From NCBI GenBank assembly GCA_963669155.1, contig OZ022590.1, positions 126,501-190,500 of the forward strand: 64,000 nucleotides of DNA. The letters run 5' to 3'. A program made the translations under genes and the position numbers. Source of the DNA: Arbacia lixula (lineage: Eukaryota; Echinodermata; Echinoidea; Arbacioida; Arbaciidae). The notes under the pieces are model-generated. The model saw nothing but the letters and a program-made list of their open reading frames with translations. It made no database searches and had not been told where the DNA came from. Below, piece after piece: positions 47,426 to 62,655 of this stretch; the first letter of the stretch is position 1, and each line of letters opens with the position of its first letter.

Positions 47426-49228
47426 TCACTCTTTATATATCAATATATATATACACTGTACATAAGTATCCCACACTCTCTGTGTACATGTTATGCATTG
47501 CAGCGATGTACATAAAACTAAGACGAGACTCGAACAGAGAGCGAGAGTGACTTGTCTGCTTGATGTATAACCTACAAGTGTTTTAATTCTGGAATACTTT
47601 CATTGATATATAGATGAGTATTATAGTTCCATCATTAGTAATGGTTGGTAAAGGGGATTTGGGGTGACAGAAGTGAGGGGGTGACTAGAGGCAGGATACT
47701 GTGGTCATGTGAATACCTAAATAGAAATGCGGGAATAAGCGGAAAATTGAGAATTTGAGACAGAGAGAAAGACAAAATGAAAGTGTTACATGCAAGGCAT
47801 GGTTGAAAATTAAAGGAACATAATACACAGATACATGTAACAGGCGTGTAATATCGATGTGCAATGTATGTCAAACATGTACCAATCTTGTAGCTCAATA
47901 CACTACACTAACCTAAAACCTATCGATTCACAATAATACTGACTTGAATGCCCTCCTTGCAATAATAAATGTATCACAAATAATGTCGTAGAAATGAATA
48001 GCATGTAGAGTTCAAAATTTACACTAGCCATAATTACAATTCTGCACAGAGTCTCCACTGCAAGAAATATCTGCTATTGGTCAAGTTCAAGTTCATTTTG
48101 TTCATTCCAAATCATAAAAACAATAATAATATAAAATACATGTCACAGTGGAATAGGAGGCTACAAAAAAGTAAAATACTTGTGGACAGTAGCCTCCTTC
48201 TATATGCAAACTTATATGATTTTTTAAATTGTTAAAACAATTATTGTATATATTGTATCGATATGATTAATATAATGCAAACGTATTGTTGCCATACTTT
48301 ACAACATTGATTCTAATTCCGTTGTCAAGAGACCAAAGATAAAAATCCCGTCTTCCGGGAGGAAGATCGTTGATCACACAAATAGGTACTAGGTTCAGTC
48401 TTAGACGTCACAACATCTACATTCAATCGCAAAACCATATCGTACCACGGGTTCAAAGCACCTTCTCTCCTTCATGTCCTTTTGATCAATTAAATTATCA
48501 TTAATATTACAACTCGAAACAAGCTGAAATGTAAACGTCATCAAGTTGAACTTGATATGCCATTCAGACAAAACAGTCATACATTAAAATGATTGCAAAT
48601 ATCGTTTGAATATTCAAGAAGGTTTCTGTGTATCAGATATTCAATTCAAACTCTAACTACTACAATGACGGAGAGGTATATGTGTAAACTTAGGTTAAGT
48701 TTAGCAAATATTTAGTTGGTGTTAATTGTGTGGCTGGAATGAATCATTAGACACAAACAATCCAACAAGATTATTATCATTAGATCAAACAATGCCGACA
48801 TCCCCCAACTTCATAACGTTAGCCTAATAATAATTATGATCTTAGAATTATTGCAAATTGAAATTGACACGTAGTTGTATATTTTTTGCAGTAAAATGTA
48901 TGTGTCGTGACGTCATATGACTGAGCAAGATTTGTTTTTATCGACGATCTTCTTCCGTCAAGACGATTTCCTCATACTTCATTTTAATCCACTTACGCTC
49001 TCTCCTTTGTTTTGACAGGGAAATGGAAACATCGTTAATGTGCTGCAAATATACTTTCCAACAATACCTAAGTAAAAAAAAATGGAGCAATGTCTACGCT
49101 TAGTGAATGTGTGAATACTTTCTTACGTATAACATTTAAATTTGTAGTTGCTTTTCCAAATCATTCCAATTGATGAAATAATATATAATCCTTGCACAAT
49201 CCTAAACAATCAGTCTAGCCTCTTCGAC

Positions 49229-52228
49229 CTAAAACTGTGTATTTGCGACCTCTGACTGCTGCCTTCCAATTGTAGAAGTAAACGTCCTGCTTCTGCTACT
49301 TTCAGACATGCTTCGGGCTCTCTTCCTACTGGCTAAGAAAGCCGTAAAGGTGTAGAGGTAGGGATTGAGAGATGCATTGATGGGCAGGATGAAGACCGTG
49401 GCCCAGGCGTAGAGGGAGACAGGCAGCTTCACGAGGCCAGTTTGGGAGATGAGGCCCATGATGATGATAGGCATCCAGCAGAGGAAGTCTGTCCCGATAA
49501 TCAGGGCCATTCTGATAGCTATCTTCACCTCCTGGGCGCGGGCCAAATCAGCACGTCCGGGTGCGCTACTGATTTCCTTCGCCATTCGCTTGACCTGGAT
49601 GAATATCCTGATGTAACAAACCAGGATTACTAGAAAACAGAGCAGGTTGACACCTAGGAACAGAAAGATGGAGTAGATCCACGACGGCTGCAAGGAGCCG
49701 GCGTCGATTTCACGAAAAACAGTAAGACCGAGACTGAGGTCGTACACTAGCTCACCCGTTGCTGTTGAATCCGTGGTGAGTGGTAGACCGATGCACACAT
49801 CAGACAAACCGTAGAACCCGTCGACGAACGACCCAACGACCACGGGTACCATGGAGAGGGTAATAGAGATAAACCACATGATCCCGATACATACACGTGC
49901 CGATTTCCGGGTGAACCTGGCATCACTGAAAGGGTAAACTACCGTGAGGTAACGGTCGATAGTGATTATGGTGAGCATAAACACAGAACTCTCGCTCGAC
50001 AAGGTGGCCACAAAGCTGGCGAAATGGCAAACATGAGAGGACCTCCAGTGCGGTGCGTATAGGTAGTAGTACTCGCCATAGTACACATCCGCAGAGGCAA
50101 TGAGAAGCATAAAGACCCCCATCATCCAATCAGCAACCGCGAGGTTGGAAATGAAAAATGGCTGCTGTTTCGCCATGTTCTTCTGTCGGCGGCCAAACCA
50201 GCGCAGGAAAAGAACCATGGAGTTACCGATGAGGGCGCTGCTCCCTAGGATCCACAGAGAGTATCTGAGGATGTCGTTCGGCATGAGTCTTGAGCAGGAA
50301 TCCAAAGAGTCCTGAGTAGCGGCTGTGCAGACATCAATGCTGTCAAACAGGCAGCACAGCCGATAGTCGTCGGTGGACCTAGAAAAATGGAATGAAGGAG
50401 AAAGGCAGCTGAAGAGATATAGCTATTGCCAGGCATACTTACCTTTAAAGGAATACTCATTTCTATGACGACGCCCACACACAATCGCCTAACATAGGAA
50501 CATGAGAAATAAGCCAGTATTGTTGGAAGCACACACCCATTTGCAAAGCTAGCCCACGATGGAACCAACTTCGACCCACCCCCCAGCTTCCCCTCCCCAT
50601 TCCTCATTAATAATGTATTAAATACGTCTAAAGCTACTTACAGCCTGTCCAGTTTCGTGAGTCCTCTAAACATGTCTGGTTCCAGGTTATCCAGATGAGC
50701 GTCCTCCAGGAGTCTAGGGGGAGAGAGGCGTCCAAATAAAGGGATGTGTTACAAGTTGTAGCCGCTCTTGGACCCATGTGTACATGAGTTGCTTCATGTG
50801 TTTGACTTCCAGTACATCACTCTAACATATACGCATGAAATACTGTTAGCATGACGCTAACACTAGTATCTCACAGTGTCATTCTGCTCTGCGACTGTAA
50901 CAATTACGTAAGCCTAATCGGGCTTCGGTAAATGAAAGAACTTTGTGTACCATACATTCAAAGAATCTCTGCAATTTGATTGGCTGAAAGTTGCTCACGT
51001 AGGATGTATTATTGAACAGCCGACCAATATCAGGGATATGAGACTGTATCAAACGATGGCCATTTAAGAATGCTATTCGAGAGTCTCACTTGATTATGTA
51101 GTTATGTAGTTACTGTCAATAAGACTATATCAAACAATAGCCATTTAAGAATGCTATTTGAGGGTCCCATTTGATTATGTAGTTATGTAGTTACTGTTAA
51201 TAAATTGTTTCATTATAGTAGTAAATAGTCATAACCTACCCCCTCAAGCGTAATCTATGGAACTAGGCTTTTCTAGAGAGACACAGTTCTCCTATGTACC
51301 CTTTTGGCTGTCTAATTACCTTAGGCTGGTTCCATTTCCGGCATTTTGCGTTTCTAATCAACACTTAATCTGAATTACATTAATTAAATAAAGATTAATG
51401 TGTAGCTACGTTCAGTATTAAGATAATCCTAAAATCAGAACAAGACTACAGCCAGATAGTCTAAATTCATGTTCATACACCGTTCTTATTTTTATTATCC
51501 ATCACAAAAAGTGACAATTTTGGATCTGTGTTGCTTATTTAGGAGGATTAATTTGCCGTTATTTACAATTTTTCGAATTTCTTTGTCATGCGCCCGGTAA
51601 CGTTTAGCCACGTGCTCATCAATTTTAAGCATGCATATAAATTATATGCGTATATTTACCATGATTCCAGTAATTACCGGACGCATTGACAGCATGCAAC
51701 GCTATCTATCTTTTTTCCAATTATTGAAACAGAACGATGCCCCTTTTTTGTGGGTCGATGGCGGTAACTTTGAAATGGTAAAAACAACACATTTGATAGC
51801 GTCTCGTGTATGACTCTTGTGTAAAAACATGCCAAAGCGAGCCCTTACATGTAATACGTACCGAAACACCCAAATCTGTACATTATTTTGCACAGTAGTA
51901 TTTTCCGCAGGAAGGAAATGAACGTTTCCTGCTCGCGATTGTAATGCAAGCATCAATTTTCTAGTCTCAGATGATGGGCCCAGCCCTTTTATTGGTGGTC
52001 AAGAGCTGATTGTACTCACAACGTGTGTATATGTGTTGTGTTATCAAATGCTCCCGGCTCGATGTATGAAATGGGGTTCTGCCGCAAAGAGCTGAATAAA
52101 GGGAAGAAATAAAAACAAGCAGACGGAAATGGACAATCGATGACTATTAAACTACTATGTGTATTGATACTAGTTTTATCACATGACTATACCACTTCCG
52201 GTATAAGTACTACTACTAACAATACTTT

Positions 52229-52272
<44 letters not shown>

Positions 52273-52895
52273 TTACTACTACTGCTACTACTATTACTAG
52301 GAGTAGGAGCAGTGATATTACCATAAACAACATCTAGTACAACTACTCTTTCTTCTGAACTCGCTACTGCCAGTACAATCATGATTATCACTTCCAATAC
52401 TACAATTAGTACTTCTCATCGTAACATTTGTCATACTGCTACTGGTATACCAATACTTGAATTACTATCAATACTACTTATGCCAGATACAGATGATAAA
52501 CTATGACGACTTCTTCCACAGTGCTACCTCCATAACAATGCTAACGTGACTATGCATGCTATTACGGGATAAGCAGTGCTACATGCATTTTTTAAGAACC
52601 AAAGACACAAAGCTAGACTTACAGCCATGCCACGCTGCTTAGGCCCACCAGCGTACCGACTCGCAGTTCTTGAATGTTGTTGTTTGTGAACGAACTAGAA
52701 GAAAATCAAGAACATGTTATAGGTGGAGGGGCAGTTCATTCTACAAAGCAATTTATCAAGCATCATCGGGAAAAGCTAAATATAGTGTCATGATACGCCA
52801 TGAACATGCATTTGCTGTCCGATTACAGTCGCGAACACGGAGATGGGTCTTAATGTACGTATGTAGCCCGTTAATCATTGTCAGCTTTGAATAAA

Positions 52896-52932
<37 letters not shown>

Positions 52933-55900
52933 TGTTTCAGGACACCAGTCATGTAGTAGGAACTTGGGAAACATTAGGTAAGATACCAATTTGTATATTT
53001 CACCCACTCGTAACACATAGGCACACACTAGACATATTTTTTTCGAGTAATTTCGATTTTGATTCCATTCAAACACAATTATTAGATAGATCGTAGAATT
53101 CACTTGGAGTATACAAAGTATTGCATTGGAAATTAAATACAATTATCGATATATTAAGAAAGAACAATAATACATACGCAATAATATACAAATCATTCAA
53201 AATTACAGGCTCAATGAACTTCAAATTATTCCAATGTAAAAAAAAAAGGAAGAATGAAAAAAAAATCATCCCCCTCTCCCCGTGCATATAAACAAAGTAC
53301 CCAGTGTTTTTTGTTTGTGCACACACGCACACACATTAATACACACATACGCATCGGTGTGTTCGTTCTATGGTTACATTTTTTTCCAACAAGAAGTACC
53401 CCCACAACGGGAAGAAATAAAGGTTATCATTGTGTTGTAACGTAACGTACATAGGTCCTGCAAGTGGGTATGTGGGAACACTCGTTTATGTGAAGAGATA
53501 GACAAAGATTTAAACAGAGTTTGGCCAACTCGGTGTTAATAGGTCACAACATGGCGCGTGTTGCTTTGTTGGGCAAGCAAATAACAAAGAATATGCGCTA
53601 TGTTCTAACCGAATGAAATCGAATTAGCCAATCTCTGTTTATAAATGGCTCTGGGCTGGAGACTTACAGGGCGCCGATTGCGTCCAGACCTCTGAACGTT
53701 TCAGGCTCTATCACAGTAATCCCGCTTCCCCTCAATGCCCTGAAAGAAACGAGCAAACAAATAACAAGAAAATAGTAAAAGTAAATATTCATGAAAAATA
53801 AGTTACGTTAACAACAATGTAGACAACATTGGTAGAGATAGACGCTAGAACAGATCAAAACAAACGCATGACTAATTAAAAGTACCGACCAGTTTAGTCT
53901 TAAAATGCAAAATGTACAGGAATTATGGAATTCTGGATTATTACTATACACATAGTGTTACATAACCCTATGCATTGTAGGTCAATTATCCCTAGACCCT
54001 CTTTCACTGACCTTAGTTATACATAATTATAGATACGGATAGTGAGGGAGAGGCTGGCTCCCAGTTAAGTGAATTCGGCCTCGTCGAAACTACAAGAATG
54101 ACTAGCGTATCCGTAGCCTAGTAGTTTAGGCAGTGATGTATGAAGCCATAATATCTAGGCCCAGATTCGATTCCCGGAGTAGAAAAATTGTCTTTATTTT
54201 ATTATATTTTAACAGTGATTAGAGCTTGATTAATGCTACAATGTCAATTTGCCCTACACTTTATTTATCTTATATATAGATATACACACAATTGAAGAGA
54301 GAGGGAGGGACTTACAGGCTGGTCAAGCTGGTGAGATACACGAAGGTTCCCTCAGTGAGAGTATGTAAATTATTGTAAGATAAGTCCCTGTAGGAATGGA
54401 AACACACATACGGCTATTTCAGCGACAAACACAACCGTGGTAATACGTGTTACACACACCAAAAAACACACACACACACTTGACACACTTCATTGAAGAT
54501 CTCAAAAATGACAATTGATTAGTCAATGACGATGGTACATTATACAAAATACTTACAACTTTGTGAGATCAGATAACTCGACGAAGTGCTCCCTACGGAC
54601 CTCGCTGATGAAGTTGTGTGCCAGATATCTGTTTGAATTAAAACGCGAAAAAATCGTCAAAATAACACGATACCACATAAAATTGACAAGTGGAAAGAAG
54701 ATTCTATGTTTAAAAGGGAGCTATCAACGCTCATTTAACAGCCACTCAATGTGATTATCAAATGGAGGAATAAAACAAGCCTTCTGTCGCGTACTAAACC
54801 GTGGCGCTTTTCACAATCACCTCTACAGAGTCCGCAACGTAACCAGTTACGCCAAAAGGTAGAATATTTGCCATGTACATGTACTTTAATTAAGAAATAC
54901 GCAATGAGCTAGGGGGTTTTCAAGCTTAATCAATTTGAAAATGGGTGTGTTTTTTAAAGTAATGCACACAAGTCCAATAAAGGTGTCACTTTATCTGGCA
55001 GCCAAAGGGTTAGAATGTTGATCAACACTACTTACAATCTTGTCAGGTTAGGTAAGCCCGTGAATGCTGCGTCCTCCAATGATGTTATAGCATTGTATCG
55101 CAGATCGCTGCAGATAAAAACAAACCAACATCCAAAGATACGTCTCACATCAGGTATACAGTCCTTCTGAATGTCATCTCGTTAAACCCTTTCAGTTCCG
55201 TAGGGAATAAACCATGTTGTAATTAAAATATCGGCTTGCAATGCTTGGTATAGACAGGGTTAAAAGGAACGTGTAGTCAGCATTCACGGAGTCCACAAAG
55301 CGCTCATTGGTCGCACGTGGTGCGGCAGTGATGCCTCGCCTTCCGATTGAACTTACATTCACGAATCTTTTTGGGTAGCGTTAGCGGGCTCGATTTTTCG
55401 CAAACTTAACTAGCTTGCGACGTACGTTTTACATCACCAATCAATCTCGACTGCATATAGGTTTACGTCACTCTGATAAAAAATATTGTCAATAAGAGAA
55501 AACAATTGCTACAAGTTTCAATTCATAAAATAAGTTTAATACATAATTCCTGTATAGGCTAGTTTTACGAAGTATAAACATATCAATATAGTGTTACACA
55601 ATACGGTGAGATTTAGATATGCTCATACTCAGTAACTCACAGGTATCGCAGATCCCGCAATCCATGAAAGCCATCCGATAACAAAAGCGTGAGACCGGTG
55701 TACGAGATACCTCTGCAGATAATGAAATCGATGAAAGTTTATTGAGGGCGTCTGACCAACACATGTTAACGGGTTACTAAATTAGAAAAAATAAGTTCCC
55801 ACCAATCGATGTAAAATTATCCACTAAAAACGAGTTTCACATTTGTTTGCCGCAATAAAGTATAATTTTGACGAAAATTTGAAGAAAAAAACCGCACGCC

Positions 55901-58900
55901 TCCAGTGACGTCAGAGAAGTCAAAATGCCACGGAAGTCAACTATAGACCATTTTCGTAATGTATTCACAACTTTCCCCCTAACTGAGTAGTATAACGCGT
56001 TATTGCATTCACCTGTATCTTGTCATTCACATTCAATGGATGGAATGCACTTTGAATCTATTAGTTGTTGCTACTCGGACAAACCTCGGACAAGCTTTGG
56101 GGTTCCCAGTGATAACGTATTGTTTGAACGGCGTGAATAACATATTTTATTCACGTCGTTGGCATTTATGGCATTTTGACTTACCTGACATCACTGGAGG
56201 CGTGCATTTTTTCTGTCTGCACCTGTCAACACAGAATGCGACTCATCCATTGGGCAGCATTTACTCGCTAACCCATTGTGTGCTCAAAGCTATTCAGCCT
56301 ACCAGTTCTCCATTGTTAGTAGGGCCTGAAGTATGTCTCATCTCAGGTAATTAGAAGCAGCATTTATAAAGTCCAGATACACCCTTTTGTGCAGACAAAA
56401 GGAATTATTCCTGGCATTGCGTCTGTTCTAACAATAAAGGTCAACCTTCAACTTTAAACAACAGAGGTTAACCTTAGCTTTCAGTGTAAATAGTTGGTTC
56501 TTCTTGTAATTTGTTCATATCTGCGTGATAACCTGATGAGCTGCAGATCGAAAAGCTTCATTATCCAACATGCTACTTTTTAAAGCAACTTGGAAATTTT
56601 GTAGTACTAGTACATTGTTCGTGAATTTTCTTTTCCTTTCACCGATTTTCGTCAAACTTTCACTGATATGGGTCTCCTTGTATTGAAACCAAAATAATTA
56701 CAAGGTTAACTTTCCCTTTAAATGATAACTCAAATCTATGGTTACTGCTTACATTCGATTGTCACATGATGGTTCGAGTATGAATTAGGGTTCGTTATAT
56801 CCGAAAACAATGCTCTACCGTATTGTCTTGTTTTCGTAACAAACACAACTTCATTTTGGATTCACGAACCCTATTTAATTTTCAGATTAAGAAATGTTAT
56901 ATAAGTACAACATTTGTGTGTTTAAGTTAACGAACCATCGGAATGACGAACTTTTCGAACAAACCAACATTACCAACATCTACATTCCCTGTTACATGCG
57001 GTTGACATACATCGATCATGGCTTCGTTGGGAAAACCTCATTTTGGATTATTAATGAACAGTTTGGGGAGATAGTTATGCATTATGAATATGATAGTTAG
57101 CTGGTCTGGAGGAGTAACAGCGATATTAAATGTTCTTTGAATGTTTCCATGGTGAGAGTATACTAATCAATACTATTTAGAAAATAGTAAAACTTTCGGT
57201 AACACCGTGTGGTTGTATTCTTTCGGATAATTGGCCCACACAAGAGGAGAGGTAACTTTGTTATATTTTATAACACTTAAACAGTAACAGCGATATGTTA
57301 AGAAAATAGTAACGTTTTGTTGTACTCACAGTGTTTCAAGTGACGTCATGTTTTCAAACGTGTCTCGGCCGTAGCTTGAAATGTTGCTATCTGCTATTGC
57401 CCTGGAATCAGAATCGAAACGGTAATTTTTACGTGGCGTTGAAGAAAAGTGCATAGTTGTTTGGAAATGTGTTTGCGTACGTGCTTGCGCGTGTGTGTGG
57501 TTGTGTGAGTATGTGTGTATACCTTCCTTTCTTTTTTTCCCTGCCTTTTTCATGTTTTTGTGACATGGATTTCTCACTTTCTCTGTCTATTTGCATTTTG
57601 TTGTTAGTTTTTATGTACATACTATAAGCAAATGTATTCAAACAAATAAAGATAACAAGAATGTGGTACGTCCATGCATCTACATAAAATCTGCATGAAA
57701 TGTTGTGACATATCGTGATTTTTTTGCATGTTATACTTGAAATATATGGAAGATTAAATGTGAAGTTTAAACTTGAATCATATGAATGTATCTAGCGCAG
57801 TAACCATGGTGACATGCGTTATACTTACAGTGTTGTTAGATGGGGTAAGTCACGCAGCCGAAATGGGAACCCCTCGTCCACACTGGTCAGACCCGTCAGA
57901 TTGCTGCAAGATCGGTTCACAATACAGTAATAACACAGTATGCAATGTCGATATATCATGGCCAGAGCCTAATTCGATCATATCAGGGATACTGTCATGG
58001 AAGGACATGACTCAACTTTCTTTCTTTGAAGCCATGATCCACGCCGCTAAACTGTTGCACGCTTTCAACATGTGCTTTTTAAGTCTTGTAACAATTGCAA
58101 ACATGACTGAGTCTCTTCTCAAGGAGAGCAAAATAAAACGTGGGCGTCTCTTTCCGCTTGTCCAGTTCTGTTAATGACATCGACACTTCCATGAACATAA
58201 CACGTATCAGCAAACAGCAATGAACTAAGTTTTTCAAGTAAAATATCTCCACTGAACGCAAACGCACACAAACCCTGTTGACGATAATACACAGCTTAAG
58301 ATATCAGTTGGAGAATGGTTGAATTCCACAAATGCACAAGATGTCGAAAAGGGAAATAATAAGTCAATTTTGAAAGTAATACAAATATCTCATTCGTCCG
58401 ATTTTCGGATTCCTTATTACTTCCCCCCCCCCCAAAAAAAAAAAAAAAAAAAAAATCAGAGTACTAGACCTTTCACGATGTTGCCCTTAACTTCCTTGAA
58501 GTTTACAAACTAATTGATGAAAACACAAAGCTTCTAGAGACAAAATGGGCAATTTAAAATGTTTATTTCCAAGATAACAACAGCTAAATGTCGGCACCGA
58601 GCATGGTACATCAAAGTATTGTCATGATTATGGAACGTTGTTGGCATTCATTAACATGCTTCAGAACCCGTACAGATAACTGAGTTTCTTCTTCTTCTTC
58701 CTAACGCCTCCCTGGTCATCTGATAATAAAACTAGGCCATATTACATGATGAAGACACACATGCATACATTCACGCGCACACGCATATAAACGCACAGTG
58801 AAATCGCTCTATACACCCCCCCCCCCTCCCCCCCCCAAAAAAAAAAAAAAATGAAAAATATAAAATAACTAGATAATGATTATAAAATATATGAGGAATA

Positions 58901-60475
58901 TTAAAAAGATATCTGTTTAACCCTTACATTACCTGGTGTATTGGTCTACAATACATCATCATGCTAATGGTGATTTGAGAGTTGACCTGTCTCTGCAAAG
59001 CTATATGTAAGATGTTTTTGTGGTGACCGTGTGATATAAGGGGGTAATATATCTTTGCGGGATGTTTTGTGCTTGGCTCGTTATTAGAATTGCTTAACAG
59101 ATTAAACACTGACTGCATTCAAGGCACTAGTGAAATCAATCAGTACAACTTCTAGTAAACTTCTTGCCCTGGTCATTTCATTCTTTTTCTCAATTATGTC
59201 GTTTTCCCCTTTTATGCCCGCATGTTATGGGATTACGGTCATTCTCTAAATATTATTGTTAACGATGAGCATAATAATTCACGACGTTTGTCAAAACGAA
59301 GGGCTTTATTAACATTGTGACTTCGCGAGATCTTTCAATGCTTGCTCTTTGTGTTCCTCTTTCATCAATATGATACCTATGACATTTACCATGAAAAGGG
59401 ATTTTGAACCTGCTCCGCAGAAATCGCTTGATTTGTTGGCAGAATGGTGTCGAAAGAATGATATACCTGATCCAATACAACTTGATGTTAATAACTTTTT
59501 GTTCTGACTAATGTTCCCCCAACTGACTGTAGTCTTTACGATATGCACTTGAATTTTGTTGCTAGTTTGAAACTGCTTGAGGTTACCATTCAACAAAACA
59601 GTACAAAACACAAGTCCAGTTTGGCATACTGCAATCACACAATTTCAATCGGACAAAATCAAATGTGTGCAGACACGCGCTTTCAAAATAATTGTTTTTT
59701 TTATCAACATGATTATAAAAAGGCCATGGCCACTACAACCCAATAAATATTGTCTACCAGGATACAAACACTATATTAAAGTTTGGTAAAGAGCTCTCTT
59801 CAGCAAACGATGAACATCTGTTTCCTCCCTCGAAACGAGAAATATACGATAGACAGCTCAGAAACATGTTCGTACTAACAAGACTGAATACTGGAAGATA
59901 TATATCATTTGAATGTTCTATCCATATGGCAATTACCAACACTCTTCTCAATTATATATGAATATCTTGTCTCTCTTAAAATATATATAGCTGTCTTTAA
60001 ATGTAATTGAGTTATTTATGATATATGATCGAGGATTTAACCATTCATGTATCCATATCATATGATTTGATACTAAATTATGATTGATTTGCTCTTGGTA
60101 ATACTATACATATTGGAGCGATTGTCATCGAGCGTATGATACTTATGTTCATGTTGTTAGCCAATCCTTTCTATCGTTTTACTGTGAGGACGAATCCCTT
60201 TCCTGGTTTGATGGCTGTGATGATGGGTCCCATCAGTTTACACGAATCTACATTCCCTTTAAAATGTGTAAAGTGTAGTCAACCTTTCGAAACGTAATCA
60301 CCAAAATAGGTCAATGTAATAACTCCTTGCAAGGAAGTCTTCATAAACTTGGCCTTTATCTCCCGATATTATGCACAGGGTTTATTACTTAGGGTATCAT
60401 AAATGTCAAGCACCTCTAGAATTTCTTTCTGCAACTCTTGTCTGTGCAATGAATACATTTTGGGCTCTGATTACA

Positions 60476-60516
<41 letters not shown>

Positions 60517-62391
60517 CATAAGGCGTCGACTTGCTTATTACGGAAAGGGTTAAGAGTTACTTCATGGGTTTACAAGTGGGAGTCACTGAAACACTTAAAA
60601 TGCTTAATGAGTGTTGAGCGAAGTAGGTCGCTCAGGTCAATTACTTACAGAAGTCGGAGAGTTACTGGTAGGTTGAGATCCCTAGCATCAGTCTCGGCTC
60701 TGACGTCACAGACCGCAGCTCCCGCCGAACACACCGAACAAGAAGAACCACATGTAACGGCTCCTGAACGGATTGACACACATATTCATACAGACAATCA
60801 TAGATATGATATGATAATGATTGATTTCAAGTAGATCGTCCTCGTTAGGGTATTGGCTTAGCAAACCTGTCAGTACGAGACCAAAGTACTCATGCAATCA
60901 CGTGTGACAATCAACGGCACTTAAAGAATTACTGAGCACCACCTTTTAAGCATTGTGTCATTTCAAAGTTAATTAATAAGTTAAAATCAGAATCAAATCC
61001 TTTGAGTGTCTTACCGCAAAAGAGCTCGTCACTTCCATCAGAACAGTGCTCGTCTCCGTCGCACAACAAAGTTACCCGGATGCACTTGCTATGATCAGCG
61101 CAGTGCGCATCCAAGTGGAACGAATTAGAATAACAGCTCGTGGCTCCGTCTTGAAAGGAAAGAAACGGAAGTTGGTAATTCTGGTGTACTGTTAATATGA
61201 ATTAAGGCAAAAACGTTCGAGAAGCGATGACTAATGACAGTTAAACAATCATAATCCTTAGCACTGACGACATGTATACATCACTCCGTTATAATTGTAC
61301 AAACGCATTCGAGGAGCTAAAGATCAACACAAATCAAACAACCAAGAAGAAAGTTTGGAGAATTGAAAATCAGAATACCTGAGAACTCATGATTCTAGAG
61401 ACATGCCAAAAGTGAACGATAATCCGAAAATAAAATCGGGCTTGTTTAACGAATACTTTTTGCATTGATCCAAATATTCTTCGTTTCCTAAGGTTCATTG
61501 TTCAGACGGTCCGTTATTACGAATGTTTGTGAACCCGAAAATGAATAGGGCTCTTTCATCTGAAAATTGGATTATCATTTTTTTTTATCAATCACATTTA
61601 CTTCATTTAAGGATTAACGAGTGACAATCAATCATGATAGGCGATCTGTTTTTATTAAGAGGGGGAGGGGGGAGGTATGTTCCAGTATTGTAGTTTGGGT
61701 GTTTTCGTTTCTTTCTCTCTATTTGTTTCTTCATCTCTCGCCTTTCTTCAATTTCTTGCTTCCTGTCTATCAAACACTGATTCCGCCTATTCAGGGATAT
61801 CCTGCAGGTCGAACATGCCAACAGTGTGAATGTTGTCGCATTAACATTCGTGTCCTTGTTCATGTAGATCAGATATACGTTTATATGATGATGTTTAAGT
61901 GTTAACTGACAGAAAAAAACAGTATAATATAATAATCTTAATATCCAGAACTCACCACAGAGGAATTCGTCGTCATTCAACGGGCAGGCGGCTGTCTGGT
62001 CACATATGTCGACCAGGCCGTAGGTGATGTTGCTATCCATGCAGTGAAAGACCTCTCCGGCTTCAGTCACATTATTAATCCGATGAGTGACCATAGCAGC
62101 GGTCACTATGATATGAGGAGGGGGAAAGTGGAGCTATTACAATTAACCAACGAGAGTGAAAGTTAGGGCTTTACTTTGTTACAGTAATAGTGGTATTTGT
62201 AAGAGGGGTACTATCATGACTACTGTTACTATAAAAAAAAATACCATAGACATGATAAAAGTGAAAGATGTAGTTCTAACATATTAATAGAAGTGTAAGA
62301 CGTAACAATATTAGAAGTACTAGAAGCTCTAGTAGCTAAAGTAGTAGTTGTAGTAACTGTAGTAGAAGTAGTTGCAGCAACAGTAGAATAC

Positions 62392-62481
<90 letters not shown>

Positions 62482-62510
62482 CAGTAGTAGTAGTCGCAGT
62501 AGTAGTAGTA

Positions 62511-62556
<46 letters not shown>

Positions 62557-62613
62557 CAGTAGTAGTAGCAGTAGTAGTAGTAGTAGTAGTTGTTGTTGTT
62601 GTAGTAGTTGAAA

Positions 62614-62655
<42 letters not shown>

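Larger units (their letters stand above)
44897..49228. other. Intergenic region between the R-SNARE gene and the LGR gene
   Basis: The 5' flank of the R-SNARE gene and the 3' flank of the LGR gene; no further exon recognised. It contains a poly-G run (45530-45553), a poly-C run (45614-45627), CT-rich stretches (45660-45815 and 47320-47425), mariner remnants (46736-47262) and AT-rich unique sequence. The frame at 46045-46275 has no known domain. Confidence 0.6.

Noticed and set aside
50379-50607. Extension of the 7TM frame upstream of 50378
   Set aside because: A good acceptor at 50379-50380 joins the hinge codon to the last LRR exon in phase; the upstream text is intron.
56040-56354. 104-codon frame in LGR intron 6
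   Set aside because: No known domain, opposite strand to the gene, no splice evidence.
60649-60834. Plus-strand frames over the LRRNT exon
   Set aside because: Shadow of the minus-strand exon, whose cysteine pattern and phases are clear.
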